DNA from: Eubacterium sp. 1001713B170207_170306_E7 | GTDB lineage: Bacteria; Bacillota; Clostridia; Eubacteriales; Eubacteriaceae | DNA: 64,000 nt | Assembly (NCBI RefSeq): GCF_015547515.1 | Contig: NZ_JADMVE010000005.1 | Coordinates: 310,001 to 374,000 of the forward strand | Direction of reading: 5' to 3' | Notes under the pieces: model-generated | Database searches by the model: none | Told to the model about the DNA's origin: nothing | Seen by the model: the letters and a program-made list of their open reading frames with translations, nothing else | Shown here: one piece after another, positions 1 to 6,851 of the stretch | Layout: the number at the start of each line of letters is the position of its first letter | Position numbering within the stretch: the stretch's first letter is position 1 | Program-made: the position numbers and the translations under genes

Positions 1-1
1 A

Positions 2-130
2 CAGATCGACACTTATAAAAAAGACGGCGGCTTTGTACTGGCCACAGGCTGCGAATATCCGGCGCAGATGGATTTTGAGCACGCGAAAACAATGGTTGAA
101 GTCGCAAAAACCTATGGTAAATATGAATAG
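2..130 (+). CDS. UroD-family (methylcobamide) methyltransferase, C-terminal fragment
   Basis: The first 130 bases read as an open frame of 42 codons ending in TAG; the gene begins before the window. The peptide ends with a GGFVLATGCEYP stretch followed by a helix ending in KTYGKYE, which is the usual C-terminus of the uroporphyrinogen decarboxylase/MtaA superfamily. In acetogens these proteins usually move methyl groups between corrinoid proteins and a pterin or thiol acceptor rather than decarboxylate porphyrins. An intrinsic terminator follows within 6 nt, so this is the last gene of its transcript. Substrate cannot be told from the fragment. Confidence 0.75.
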   Translation, partial: QIDTYKKDGGFVLATGCEYPAQMDFEHAKTMVEVAKTYGKYE

Positions 131-135
131 ACACT

Positions 136-163
136 AAAAGCAGGCATTGAGCCTGCTTTTTTG
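136..163 (+). terminator. Intrinsic terminator
   Basis: AGCAGGC and GCCTGCT pair around a 5-nt loop and are followed by a run of T. It closes the transcript of the methyltransferase fragment. Confidence 0.85.
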
Positions 164-236
164 ATGTATAAGGAAAAATATCTTCAATCAAAGCAACAGA
201 GTGGCATAATGAAAATCAAATTTTTTGAATATAATA

Positions 237-265
237 TTGAATTTTTCAAAAAAAATGTTTATAAT
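237..265 (+). promoter_or_regulatory. Sigma-A-type promoter
   Basis: TTGAAT at 237-242 and a perfect TATAAT at 260-265 are separated by 17 bp. No gene start follows before the terminator at 379-404, so the promoter appears to drive a short untranslated RNA. Confidence 0.6.
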
Positions 266-271
266 ATAAAA

Positions 272-404
272 AAAAGAAGTAAGTAAAGTGAAATAGGATT
301 CAATAAAGTTGGTTGAATTGAGTGCCTGGTGGAGCAGACGTACTCATTTTAATAGAGAGATTGGATACCCGATGAAAAACGACGGCTGCTGCCGCCGTTT
401 TTTA
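272..404 (+). ncRNA. Candidate small RNA (about 130 nt)
   Basis: This stretch lies between its own promoter (237-265) and a GC-rich intrinsic terminator (stem 379-398 with tetraloop TGCT and T-run). It has no ORF with an SD. TGAGT and ACTCA near 320-350 can pair around a purine-rich loop. The next gene (532) has a separate promoter, so this is either a stand-alone sRNA or a leader whose gene has been lost. I do not recognise it as a known riboswitch class. The gap 131-531 holds nothing else that I can support. Confidence 0.4.
379..404 (+). terminator. Intrinsic terminator of the candidate sRNA
   Basis: ACGACGGC and GCCGCCGT pair with one mismatch around TGCT, followed by six T. Confidence 0.75.
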
Positions 405-463
405 TTACTAAAATAAAATACCTAAAAATTAGTTTAAATAAAAGTATGATAAATAATAAACGC

Positions 464-492
464 TTGCAAACGATCCGGTAAGAGTATATAAT
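464..492 (+). promoter_or_regulatory. Promoter of the XRE gene
   Basis: TTGCAA (464-469), a 17-bp spacer and TATAAT (487-492), 40 bp before the start codon at 532. Confidence 0.65.
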
Positions 493-531
493 GTTTTATA
501 GGGAAAATAAAAATAAAGGGAGAGGAATCAT

Positions 532-870
532 ATGATCGAACTCAATCACAAAGAGATTGGCCAGCGGATACGAAAACAACGCACGTTCTTAAACATGTCG
601 CGGGATGAGCTGGCCCGTAAAATCAGTATTACGCCCACTTTTCTGGCTGACATTGAGCTGGGCACAAAGGGCTTCTCATTAAAAAGCCTGAACCGGTTCT
701 GTAATGTTCTGAAAATGTCACCGGACGCTATCTTATATGGCCCGAGAGAGTACAAGGGCGTCAAATACACAGAGCTTTTAGAGCTTCTGGAACGCTGCAC
801 GCCTGAAAAGGCCAAGTACGCCCAGGAAATCCTGACGCTGTACCTTTTAAGCCATGATCCGGTTGAGTAA
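532..870 (+). CDS. Small XRE-family DNA-binding regulator
   Basis: The 112-residue protein has a helix-turn-helix of the Cro/C1 (XRE) type over about residues 8-65: the segment starting IGQRIRKQR, then the TPTFLADIELG recognition region and SLNRFCNVLKMSPDAIL. The remaining roughly 45 residues form a helical tail without a recognisable ligand domain. The start at 532 is set by the SD GGGAGAGG 7 nt upstream. It has its own promoter and terminator and is monocistronic. Targets are unknown; nothing in the neighbourhood shows an obvious operator for it. Family assignment is secure, function is not. Confidence 0.85.
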   Translation: MIELNHKEIGQRIRKQRTFLNMSRDELARKISITPTFLADIELGTKGFSLKSLNRFCNVLKMSPDAILYGPREYKGVKYTELLELLERCTPEKAKYAQEILTLYLLSHDPVE

Positions 871-875
871 AAATA

Positions 876-907
876 GGCTGGTGCGCAAACGCGTCACCGG
901 CTTTTTT
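876..907 (+). terminator. Intrinsic terminator
   Basis: GCTGGTG and CACCGGC pair (one G-U) over an 11-nt GC-rich loop, followed by six T; ends the XRE transcript. Confidence 0.8.
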
Positions 908-939
908 AGTTTTAAGCTGAGAGACAAAAAAATCATGGC

Positions 940-968
940 TTGACAATTTGTCAGGAATCCTGTATGAT
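940..968 (+). promoter_or_regulatory. Promoter of the FmdE/ABC importer operon
   Basis: TTGACA (940-945) and TATGAT (963-968) with 17-bp spacing. The transcript would begin near 975, about 180 nt before the first start codon, leaving a long leader. Confidence 0.7.
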
Positions 969-996
969 TTAAGTAAATGGATTACATGTATATACA

Positions 997-1053
997 AGAC
1001 TGGATGAACCAGTCTGAACATAGCGGAAAGCTCTGTGGAGCCTTCCGTTTTTT
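997..1053 (+). promoter_or_regulatory. Attenuator-like leader: hairpin plus intrinsic terminator
   Basis: A perfect 7-bp hairpin (AGACTGG/CCAGTCT, 997-1015) is followed by a 10-bp stem with one mismatch (1024-1047, loop TGTG) and two T-runs. The terminator lies between the promoter at 940 and the first gene at 1154, so it should terminate part of the transcripts before the coding region. No leader peptide with an SD is evident and I cannot match it to a riboswitch class. A metal- or cofactor-sensing role would fit the downstream importer but is inference. Confidence 0.55.
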
Positions 1054-1153
1054 GTTTTTTGAAGCGAGCATTCTGGAGAATGGTGTGATTCATAAGTCTG
1101 TGGAAAAGTTTGATGCGCGCGTTTAAACAGAACCATTAAAACTGGAGGAAAAA

Positions 1154-1678
1154 ATGAATCAAGAATTATGGGAAAAAGCAGTGGCTTTTCACGGGCACGC
1201 CTGTCCGGGACTGGCCATTGGGGTCAAGGCAAGTGAAGCGGCGGTTTTAAAGCTGGGAATTGGCCAGTCGGAGGACGAGGAAATTGTCTGTGTCACCGAG
1301 AACGACGCCTGCGGTGTCGACGCGGTTCAGGCCATTCTCAGCTGTACGATGGGAAAAGGGAATCTTTTATACCGGGGAACCGGCAAGCAGGCCTTCTCGT
1401 TTTTTAACCGGACGACCGGGGAAAAGGTGCGGCTGTGTATGAAACCTAAAAACCATGAGCTGGACAGGGAGGCTTATATGTACTACCTTCTGGATGCGCC
1501 AGTGGAGGAAATTTTTGAATTTTCGGTACCGGATTTTGATCTGCCGGAAAAGGCACGGATCTTTAACACCATTTACTGTGATATCTGCGGCGAGGGCGCA
1601 CCGGAACATAAAATCCATTTGCAGGAGGGCCGGAAAGTCTGTGAGGACTGCTTTAAGCCCTACAACAGAGGCTGGTAG
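1154..1678 (+). CDS. FmdE-family protein with C-terminal zinc ribbon
   Basis: The 174-residue protein carries the FmdE signature: HGHACPG near residue 14, an NDACGVDAVQ segment near residue 50 and a C-terminal zinc-ribbon with CDIC and CEDC pairs (about residues 142-165). The family is named from formylmethanofuran dehydrogenase operons, but its biochemical role is not established; a metal-binding or metallocofactor role is usually proposed. SD GGAGG lies 6 nt before ATG. It is the first gene of an operon with a three-part FecCD-type importer (stop to next ATG 17 nt), which suggests a role connected to the imported metal or cofactor, such as molybdate/tungstate or an iron/corrinoid compound. 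Which one cannot be decided here. Confidence 0.85.
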   Translation: MNQELWEKAVAFHGHACPGLAIGVKASEAAVLKLGIGQSEDEEIVCVTENDACGVDAVQAILSCTMGKGNLLYRGTGKQAFSFFNRTTGEKVRLCMKPKNHELDREAYMYYLLDAPVEEIFEFSVPDFDLPEKARIFNTIYCDICGEGAPEHKIHLQEGRKVCEDCFKPYNRGW

Positions 1679-1695
1679 ACAAGGAGAGGTAAGCA

Positions 1696-2793
1696 ATGAA
1701 AGTGAAAAAGAGACTGGGACAGGCAGTGGCCGCTGTTTTATTAACCGCCCTGCTTTTGGCGGGATGCAGCGGCGGAAACACCGAGAGCGGCGGCACAGCC
1801 AGCACACGTGAAATTACTGACGCGGCGGGACGCGTGGTCACCATCCCCGCCGAGGTTAAAAAGGTAGCGCCCCTTGGCGTGGGCGCGCTGCGTTATATTC
1901 TGTATGACGGCGGCGTGGACCAGCTGGCCGGTGTAGAGCAGAATGACCTGGACGTGCCGGTCACCAAGGCGGCCAGCTACGCGTATCAGGAAGACCTTAA
2001 GAAGCTGCCCGTCATTGGAGACAGCGGAACACCTTATGAGGAAGAGCTCATGAAAGCCGCGCCGGATGTGATCATTACCTCCAACGACGGCAAGGCCGCT
2101 GATGACCTGCAGACTAAAACCGGGATACCGGTTGTCACCATGCCGGTCACCGATAAGGTTTTTGACGATGAGATTTATGACGCGCTGAATCTGGTAGGCG
2201 ACGTATTGGGAAAACAGGAGCGCAGCCAGGAAGTGGTCGGCTATATGAAATCAGTGGCTGAGGATTTGAAGAGCCGCACCAGGGATATTCCGCAGGACAA
2301 AATACCAACAGCCTACTGCGGCGCCGTGTCCTTCAAAGGAGCCCACGGCATTGAAGGGACTGAGGCGGGCTATCCGCCGTTTTCAGCGATCGGTATTACA
2401 AACGTAGCGGATGAAACCGGCAAGAAGGGCGCTTTTGACGTTGATCTCGAGCAGATTCTTAAATGGAATGCGGATTATCTGTTTTTAGACGCGGGTAATC
2501 TGAAGCTGGTCAATGACGATTACACGGTGAGACCGGATTTTTACAATGAACTGAGGGCAGTGCAGGACAAAAAGGTATATTCCCAGGTGGCCTACCGTTT
2601 TAACGGGACAAATACCGAGCTGGCTCTGGCGAACGCCTATTATGTGGGAACTGTGGTTTATCCGGAAGCCTTTGCGGATGTGGACATTACGAAAAAAACC
2701 GATGAGATCACAGAAAAGATGCTGGGCGTGCCCTACAGCCAGAAGCTTAAAGACGCCGGGCTTAATTTCAGACCAATCACACTGGGAGAATAA
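1696..2793 (+). CDS. ABC importer substrate-binding lipoprotein (siderophore/cobalamin/metal class)
   Basis: The 365-residue protein begins with a lipoprotein signal peptide (KKRLGQAVAAVLLTALLLAGC, Cys near residue 24), then a short Ser/Gly linker and a periplasmic-binding-protein class III domain with ITDAAGR near residue 40, the hallmark start of the BtuF/FecB fold. It should be anchored outside the membrane and deliver ligand to the permease encoded next. SD AAGGAGAGG precedes ATG by 6 nt. Members of this family bind siderophores, haem, corrinoids, or molybdate/tungstate, and the sequence alone does not discriminate. Linkage to an FmdE protein makes an oxyanion or cofactor-related ligand attractive, but that is inference. 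Confidence 0.85.
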   Translation: MKVKKRLGQAVAAVLLTALLLAGCSGGNTESGGTASTREITDAAGRVVTIPAEVKKVAPLGVGALRYILYDGGVDQLAGVEQNDLDVPVTKAASYAYQEDLKKLPVIGDSGTPYEEELMKAAPDVIITSNDGKAADDLQTKTGIPVVTMPVTDKVFDDEIYDALNLVGDVLGKQERSQEVVGYMKSVAEDLKSRTRDIPQDKIPTAYCGAVSFKGAHGIEGTEAGYPPFSAIGITNVADETGKKGAFDVDLEQILKWNADYLFLDAGNLKLVNDDYTVRPDFYNELRAVQDKKVYSQVAYRFNGTNTELALANAYYVGTVVYPEAFADVDITKKTDEITEKMLGVPYSQKLKDAGLNFRPITLGE

Positions 2794-2798
2794 TAAAG

Positions 2799-3866
2799 AT
2801 GACCGGAGCGGAGAAAACAGAGCTTAAGGATTATCAGGCCCTTAAAAAGAGGAATATCATGGTTTTGGCGCTTTTAGGAATACTTCTGGCGCTGGCGATG
2901 CTGTTTTCACTGAGAGCAGGCTCCTCGGATTTAAACATGGGTGATATTCTAAGGGCGATCGGCGGACAGTCGACCAGGCAGAACAACATGGTCATGTGGA
3001 ATATCCGGCTGCCGCGGATTATGACAGCGGTGCTGAGTGGTGTAGGTCTCGGCGTCACCGGAGCAGTGCTTCAGGGAATACTCAAGAACCCTCTGGCAGA
3101 CACCACAACCCTGGGGATCTCGCAGGGCGCGGGCTTTGGCGCAGCCTTTGCCATCATCGTTCTGGGAGCTGGCGTGCAGGGCAGCACTGCGGCCAGCATG
3201 AGCTTTAATCATCCCTATCTCATTACCATCTGCGCCTTTGGCGGCAGCATCAGCGCTTCGGTTGTGATTCTGGTGCTCTCCCGTTTCCGCAGGATTACGC
3301 CGGAAGCCATGGTGCTCTGTGGCGTGGCGCTCAGCGCCATGTTTACCGGGGCAACGACGCTGCTCCAGTATTTTGCCGATGATGTCCAGCTGGCCTCTGT
3401 GGTTTTCTGGACTTTCGGCGATCTGGGGCGAACAGGCTGGAAAGAAGTACAGATCATCGCAATCGTGGTGCTCATCACCCTGATCTATTTTCTGCTTAAC
3501 CGCTGGCATTACAACGCCATGGAGAGCGGTGAGCAGACAGCCGCCAGCCTTGGCGTCAATGTGGCCCGGTCCAGGATTATCAATATGCTGGTCTGCGCTT
3601 TGACCGCGGCGGTGATCGTATCCTTCATCGGGATTATTAATTTTATCGGGCTGGTTGCGCCGCACATTATGCGGCGGTTTTTAGGCAATAATTACTGCTG
3701 GCTGCTGCCAGCCTCAGCCATGGCCGGGGCGGTGCTGCTGCTCCTGGGCGACGTGCTGGCACGGGTGATCATCGCGCCGGTCATCTTACCCATCGGCGCC
3801 ATCACCTCATTTCTCGGCGCGCCGCTGTTTCTGTATCTTTTATTCAAGGGAGGCACAAAACGATGA
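2799..3866 (+). CDS. FecCD-family ABC importer permease
   Basis: At 355 residues this is a standard BtuC/FecCD-type permease with about nine to ten membrane segments. Family marks include NIRLPRIMTAVLSGVGLGVTG near residue 67, the LADTTTLGISQGAGFGA region after it, and LVAPHIMRRFLG near residue 287, the site that contacts the ATPase. It begins 5 nt after the binding-protein stop and its last codons overlap the ATPase start by 4 nt, so translation is coupled. Function is transmembrane translocation of the ligand captured by the preceding lipoprotein. Confidence 0.9.
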   Translation: MTGAEKTELKDYQALKKRNIMVLALLGILLALAMLFSLRAGSSDLNMGDILRAIGGQSTRQNNMVMWNIRLPRIMTAVLSGVGLGVTGAVLQGILKNPLADTTTLGISQGAGFGAAFAIIVLGAGVQGSTAASMSFNHPYLITICAFGGSISASVVILVLSRFRRITPEAMVLCGVALSAMFTGATTLLQYFADDVQLASVVFWTFGDLGRTGWKEVQIIAIVVLITLIYFLLNRWHYNAMESGEQTAASLGVNVARSRIINMLVCALTAAVIVSFIGIINFIGLVAPHIMRRFLGNNYCWLLPASAMAGAVLLLLGDVLARVIIAPVILPIGAITSFLGAPLFLYLLFKGGTKR

Positions 3867-4615
3867 TACAGGTCAGGGATCTTGTATTTGGTTATACACC
3901 CAACCGAAAAATTATTGATCAAATTTCATTTGATGTGGAGGACGGGCACTGTATTGCCATTCTCGGCAATAACGGGGCGGGAAAAAGCACAATGCTGAAA
4001 TGCCTGAACCGCATCCTGTCGCCGGGCGGCGGGGTGGTTTGTGTGAATGGGCTGGAGATCACTGCCATGAAGCAGGGGGAGATTGCCCGGCACATGGCCT
4101 TTGTGGCGCAGCAGAATGACAACAGCCGGGTCACAGTGTTTGAGGCGGTGATGCTGGGCAGAATTCCCTTTATCAAATGGGGTGTCACCCGGGAGGACGA
4201 GGCTGTTGTATCCGGCGTGATCAGCCAGATGCACCTTGAAAAGTTCGCGGTCCGCTATCTGGACGAGCTGAGCGGCGGGGAGCTGCAGAAGGTGATGATC
4301 GCCCGGGCGCTGGCCCAGGAGCCTGAGGTTCTGCTGCTCGACGAGCCGACCAGCAGTCTGGATTTAAAAAACCAGCTGGAGGTGCTCGAACTGGTGCAGA
4401 AGATCTGCCATTCTAGAAACATCGCTGTGATTATCGTTATCCATGATTTGAATATGGCTCTGCGCTACTGCGACCGTTTTCTGTTTTTAAAGGACGGCAG
4501 TGTCCACGCTTACGGCGGGCAGGAGGTTATGACCTGCGAGTGTATCGGCGAGGTTTACCAGATGCCGGTGTGCATCGGCACCATTAACGGCTATAAAATG
4601 GTCGTGCCGGAATAA
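3863..4615 (+). CDS. ABC importer ATPase (BtuD/FecE type)
   Basis: The 250-residue ATPase has Walker A GNNGAGKST (about 35), Q-loop VAQQND, signature LSGGELQKV (about 136), Walker B VLLLDEPTSSLD (about 155) and a switch His in VIHDLN. It completes the importer with the two preceding genes. The 4-nt ATGA-type overlap with the permease shows translational coupling. No clear T-rich terminator follows; a large inverted repeat lies at 4651-4720. Confidence 0.92.
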   Translation: MIQVRDLVFGYTPNRKIIDQISFDVEDGHCIAILGNNGAGKSTMLKCLNRILSPGGGVVCVNGLEITAMKQGEIARHMAFVAQQNDNSRVTVFEAVMLGRIPFIKWGVTREDEAVVSGVISQMHLEKFAVRYLDELSGGELQKVMIARALAQEPEVLLLDEPTSSLDLKNQLEVLELVQKICHSRNIAVIIVIHDLNMALRYCDRFLFLKDGSVHAYGGQEVMTCECIGEVYQMPVCIGTINGYKMVVPE

Positions 4616-4650
4616 AGCCTGTACTGTCCCTCAGGGGAGTTTGTATAGAA

Positions 4651-4720
4651 GCCACAGCGCCAAAACACCAATATTTTTCTGAATCCTCTCAAATCCTTCT
4701 TGAAAATCCGGCGCTGTGGC
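4651..4720. repeat. 11-bp perfect inverted repeat with 48-nt loop
   Basis: GCCACAGCGCC at 4651-4661 is exactly complementary to GGCGCTGTGGC at 4710-4720. It lies 36 bp after the ATPase gene with no T-run, so it is not a classic terminator; it may stabilise the 3' end of the mRNA or be a remnant. Function unknown. Confidence 0.5.
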
Positions 4721-4769
4721 AAATCAAGAGGACGTTTTCAAAAAAATAACCCTTGCCTGTATATACTTG

Positions 4770-4798
4770 TTGACACTGAATATTTTTCATGGTATATT
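4770..4798 (+). promoter_or_regulatory. Promoter of the dipeptide/nickel-type ABC operon
   Basis: TTGACA (4770-4775), 17-bp spacer, TATATT (4793-4798); 110 bp before the first gene. Confidence 0.7.
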
Positions 4799-4829
4799 AA
4801 CCGTGCAAATCAATTAATAAAGATAACAG

Positions 4830-4883
4830 AGCCATGAAGGTTCGTTTTGCGCTGAAGGCGCGGACGGTTTTCATGGCTTTTTT
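4830..4883 (+). promoter_or_regulatory. Attenuator-like terminator hairpin in the leader
   Basis: AGCCATGAA (4830-4838) pairs perfectly with TTCATGGCT (4870-4878), enclosing a GC-rich loop that can itself fold, and is followed by six T. It sits between the promoter at 4770 and the first gene, so it must be read through for expression. No leader ORF with SD was seen. The sensing element, if any, is not a class I recognise. Confidence 0.6.
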
Positions 4884-4907
4884 GTTTGCTTTTTACGGAA
4901 CGGGGGA

Positions 4908-5909
4908 GTGGGTATTGGAGTGCGATTAAGAAACAATCTGGTTTATTTTCTAAAAAAGATACTGCAGTTTGTTCTGGTAATCTTTTTGCTGTCGCTGATT
5001 GTGTTTTATATGGCGCGTCTGTCGCCGGGGGACCCGCTTCGGGCATACTACGGCGAGAGTGTTGAGCGCATGAGCGTTGAGCAGCAGGAGAAGGCCAGGG
5101 AAAAGCTGGGATTGAACGAGCCGATCTGGGCCCAGTACGGCATCTGGGTCGAGGACGCCTTTCATGGAGACTTTGGAATTTCCTTTAAGTACAAGCAGGA
5201 TGTCATGGGCGTTATTGAGGGCGTCTGGGCGAACACGCTGATTTTAGGCGGATTGTCCTATATTCTGACATTTGCGCTGGCACTGCTTCTGGGCGTGTTC
5301 TGCGCCATGCATGAGGATTCGCCCGTGGACCGGGTGATCTGCAAGATCGGGACGATCACCAATTGTATTCCCTCCTTCTGGGTGGCCTTGGTTTTGATAC
5401 TGGTGTTCAGCATCAATCTGGAGCTCCTGCCCTCCAGCGGGGCCTACGCCATGGGGCAGGCGGGCAGTATCGCGAGCCGCGCCGTCCACCTGATCCTCCC
5501 GCTGACGGTCATGGTTCTGGGGCATCTCTGGTACTATACATATATGGTGCGCAACCGGATGCTGGAGGAGATCCGCAAGGACTATGTGCTGCTCTGTAAG
5601 ACAAAGGGAATGTCCTGGAAGCAGATTGTATGGCGGCATTGTCTGCGCAACATCATGCCGACCTTTATCAGTATTATGGCCATATCGGTTCCGCACATTA
5701 TCGGCGGGACCTATGTGGTGGAAAAGGTCTTTTCTTATCCGGGGCTGGGAACACTGAGCTTTGAAAGCGCCAAGTACCACGACTACAACATGCTCATGGT
5801 GCTGTGTCTGCTCACCGGTATGGTGGTGGTGTTTTCAAACATGGTCGCCCAGATCATCAATGACAGGATTGACCCGCGCATGAAGCACGAAAGGGGTGAG
5901 CTGCTGTGA
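4908..5909 (+). CDS. ABC permease, dipeptide/nickel class (OppB/NikB-like)
   Basis: The 333-residue permease has the OppB/NikB layout: one N-terminal membrane helix, then the ARLSPGDPLRAYYG motif (about 34-47), an extracytoplasmic segment and five more helices with the EAA-like loop near KTKGMSWKQIVWRHCLRN. No ATG fits the start: GTG 4908 lies directly against the SD-like GGGGGAG, while GTG 4920 is 12 nt after it, so the true start may be four codons later. It begins a five-gene operon (B-C-A-D-F order). The class moves oligopeptides or Ni; nickel would suit an acetogen with CODH/ACS but this is not shown by the sequence. Confidence 0.85.
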   Translation: MGIGVRLRNNLVYFLKKILQFVLVIFLLSLIVFYMARLSPGDPLRAYYGESVERMSVEQQEKAREKLGLNEPIWAQYGIWVEDAFHGDFGISFKYKQDVMGVIEGVWANTLILGGLSYILTFALALLLGVFCAMHEDSPVDRVICKIGTITNCIPSFWVALVLILVFSINLELLPSSGAYAMGQAGSIASRAVHLILPLTVMVLGHLWYYTYMVRNRMLEEIRKDYVLLCKTKGMSWKQIVWRHCLRNIMPTFISIMAISVPHIIGGTYVVEKVFSYPGLGTLSFESAKYHDYNMLMVLCLLTGMVVVFSNMVAQIINDRIDPRMKHERGELL

Positions 5910-6808
5910 AAAAAAACGCTTTTGAGCTGGTTGGTCCAGACTACAGGCCGCTGGAGCAGTTGGCCGTACCATCTGCCAGAGGACGGCTGAAACGTCTTAA
6001 GGGCGTTCCCTTTATGGCCATTGGCCTGCTGGCGGCCATTGTTTTGGGCTGTGTGTTCTGTGAGGCGGTCATGAACCATGACCCCACTTACATGGACTTG
6101 GCCAACCGGGCGGCGCCGCCCGGCAGCCAGTTTTATTTTGGCACAGATATGATGGGCCGGGATGTTTTTTCCATGATCTGGTACGGCGGGCGCATTTCCC
6201 TGTTTATCGGTCTGGCGGCAACGGCGCTTTCCACGCTCATCGCTGTGGTCTATGGCAGCATCAGCGGCCTTTCAAACGAATGGATCGACGATGGAATGAT
6301 GCGGCTCACGGAAATTATTTTGAGTATTCCGTCCATCCTGATCGTCATTTTTATCCAGGCCATCATCGGCCAGACTGGTCCCCTGACCATCGCCTTTGTC
6401 ATCGGCATCACCAGCTGGATGAACATCTCAAAAATTGTGCGTAGCGAGGTCCGGCAGATCCGCAACGCGGATTATATTCTGGCGGCAAAAACCATGGACG
6501 GCGGTTTCTTCTACATTCTGCGCTGGCACCTGCTGCCAAACTTTGTATCGTCCATTATGTTCATGGTGGTCACAAATATCGGCGCAGCGATCGGCACAGA
6601 AGCGACGCTGAGCTTTTTGGGCATCGGGCTTCCCGTTGAGATTATTTCCTGGGGGAGTATGCTGTCAAACGCCGATCAGGCGCTTTTATCAAACGACTGG
6701 TGGATTATTCTGATACCGGGGCTTTTCCTGGTGGTGACACTGGTCTGCATTACGGATATCGGAAACTATATCCGCAAGCGTAACAACCGCGGTATGCGGG
6801 AAATTTAG
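5906..6808 (+). CDS. ABC permease, dipeptide/nickel class (OppC/NikC-like)
   Basis: The 300-residue protein has the OppC/NikC pattern: an N-terminal cytoplasmic tail, one helix, the FYFGTDMMGRDVFSMIWYGG motif (about 73-92), then five helices with the coupling loop RNADYILAAKTMDGG. It overlaps the preceding gene by 4 nt, so both permease halves are made together. It should form the membrane channel with the OppB-like subunit. Confidence 0.9.
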   Translation: MKKNAFELVGPDYRPLEQLAVPSARGRLKRLKGVPFMAIGLLAAIVLGCVFCEAVMNHDPTYMDLANRAAPPGSQFYFGTDMMGRDVFSMIWYGGRISLFIGLAATALSTLIAVVYGSISGLSNEWIDDGMMRLTEIILSIPSILIVIFIQAIIGQTGPLTIAFVIGITSWMNISKIVRSEVRQIRNADYILAAKTMDGGFFYILRWHLLPNFVSSIMFMVVTNIGAAIGTEATLSFLGIGLPVEIISWGSMLSNADQALLSNDWWIILIPGLFLVVTLVCITDIGNYIRKRNNRGMREI

Positions 6809-6851
6809 TTTAAAACAGCAGAGGCTGTTATAAAAATAAAAGGAGAAAGAA

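Noticed and set aside
997-1053. Moco/tungsten-cofactor riboswitch upstream of the FmdE gene
   Set aside because: Only a simple hairpin and terminator are visible; the conserved loops of the Moco class are not recognisable.
2949-3665. Long minus-strand open frame of 238 codons
   Set aside because: It lies wholly opposite the FecCD permease gene, has no SD and its peptide (His/Gln/Arg-rich, low complexity) is typical of an antisense shadow.
4798-4883. NiCo riboswitch upstream of the nickel/peptide-class importer
   Set aside because: The four-helix junction and conserved G-rich loops of that class are not seen; only a terminator hairpin is supported.
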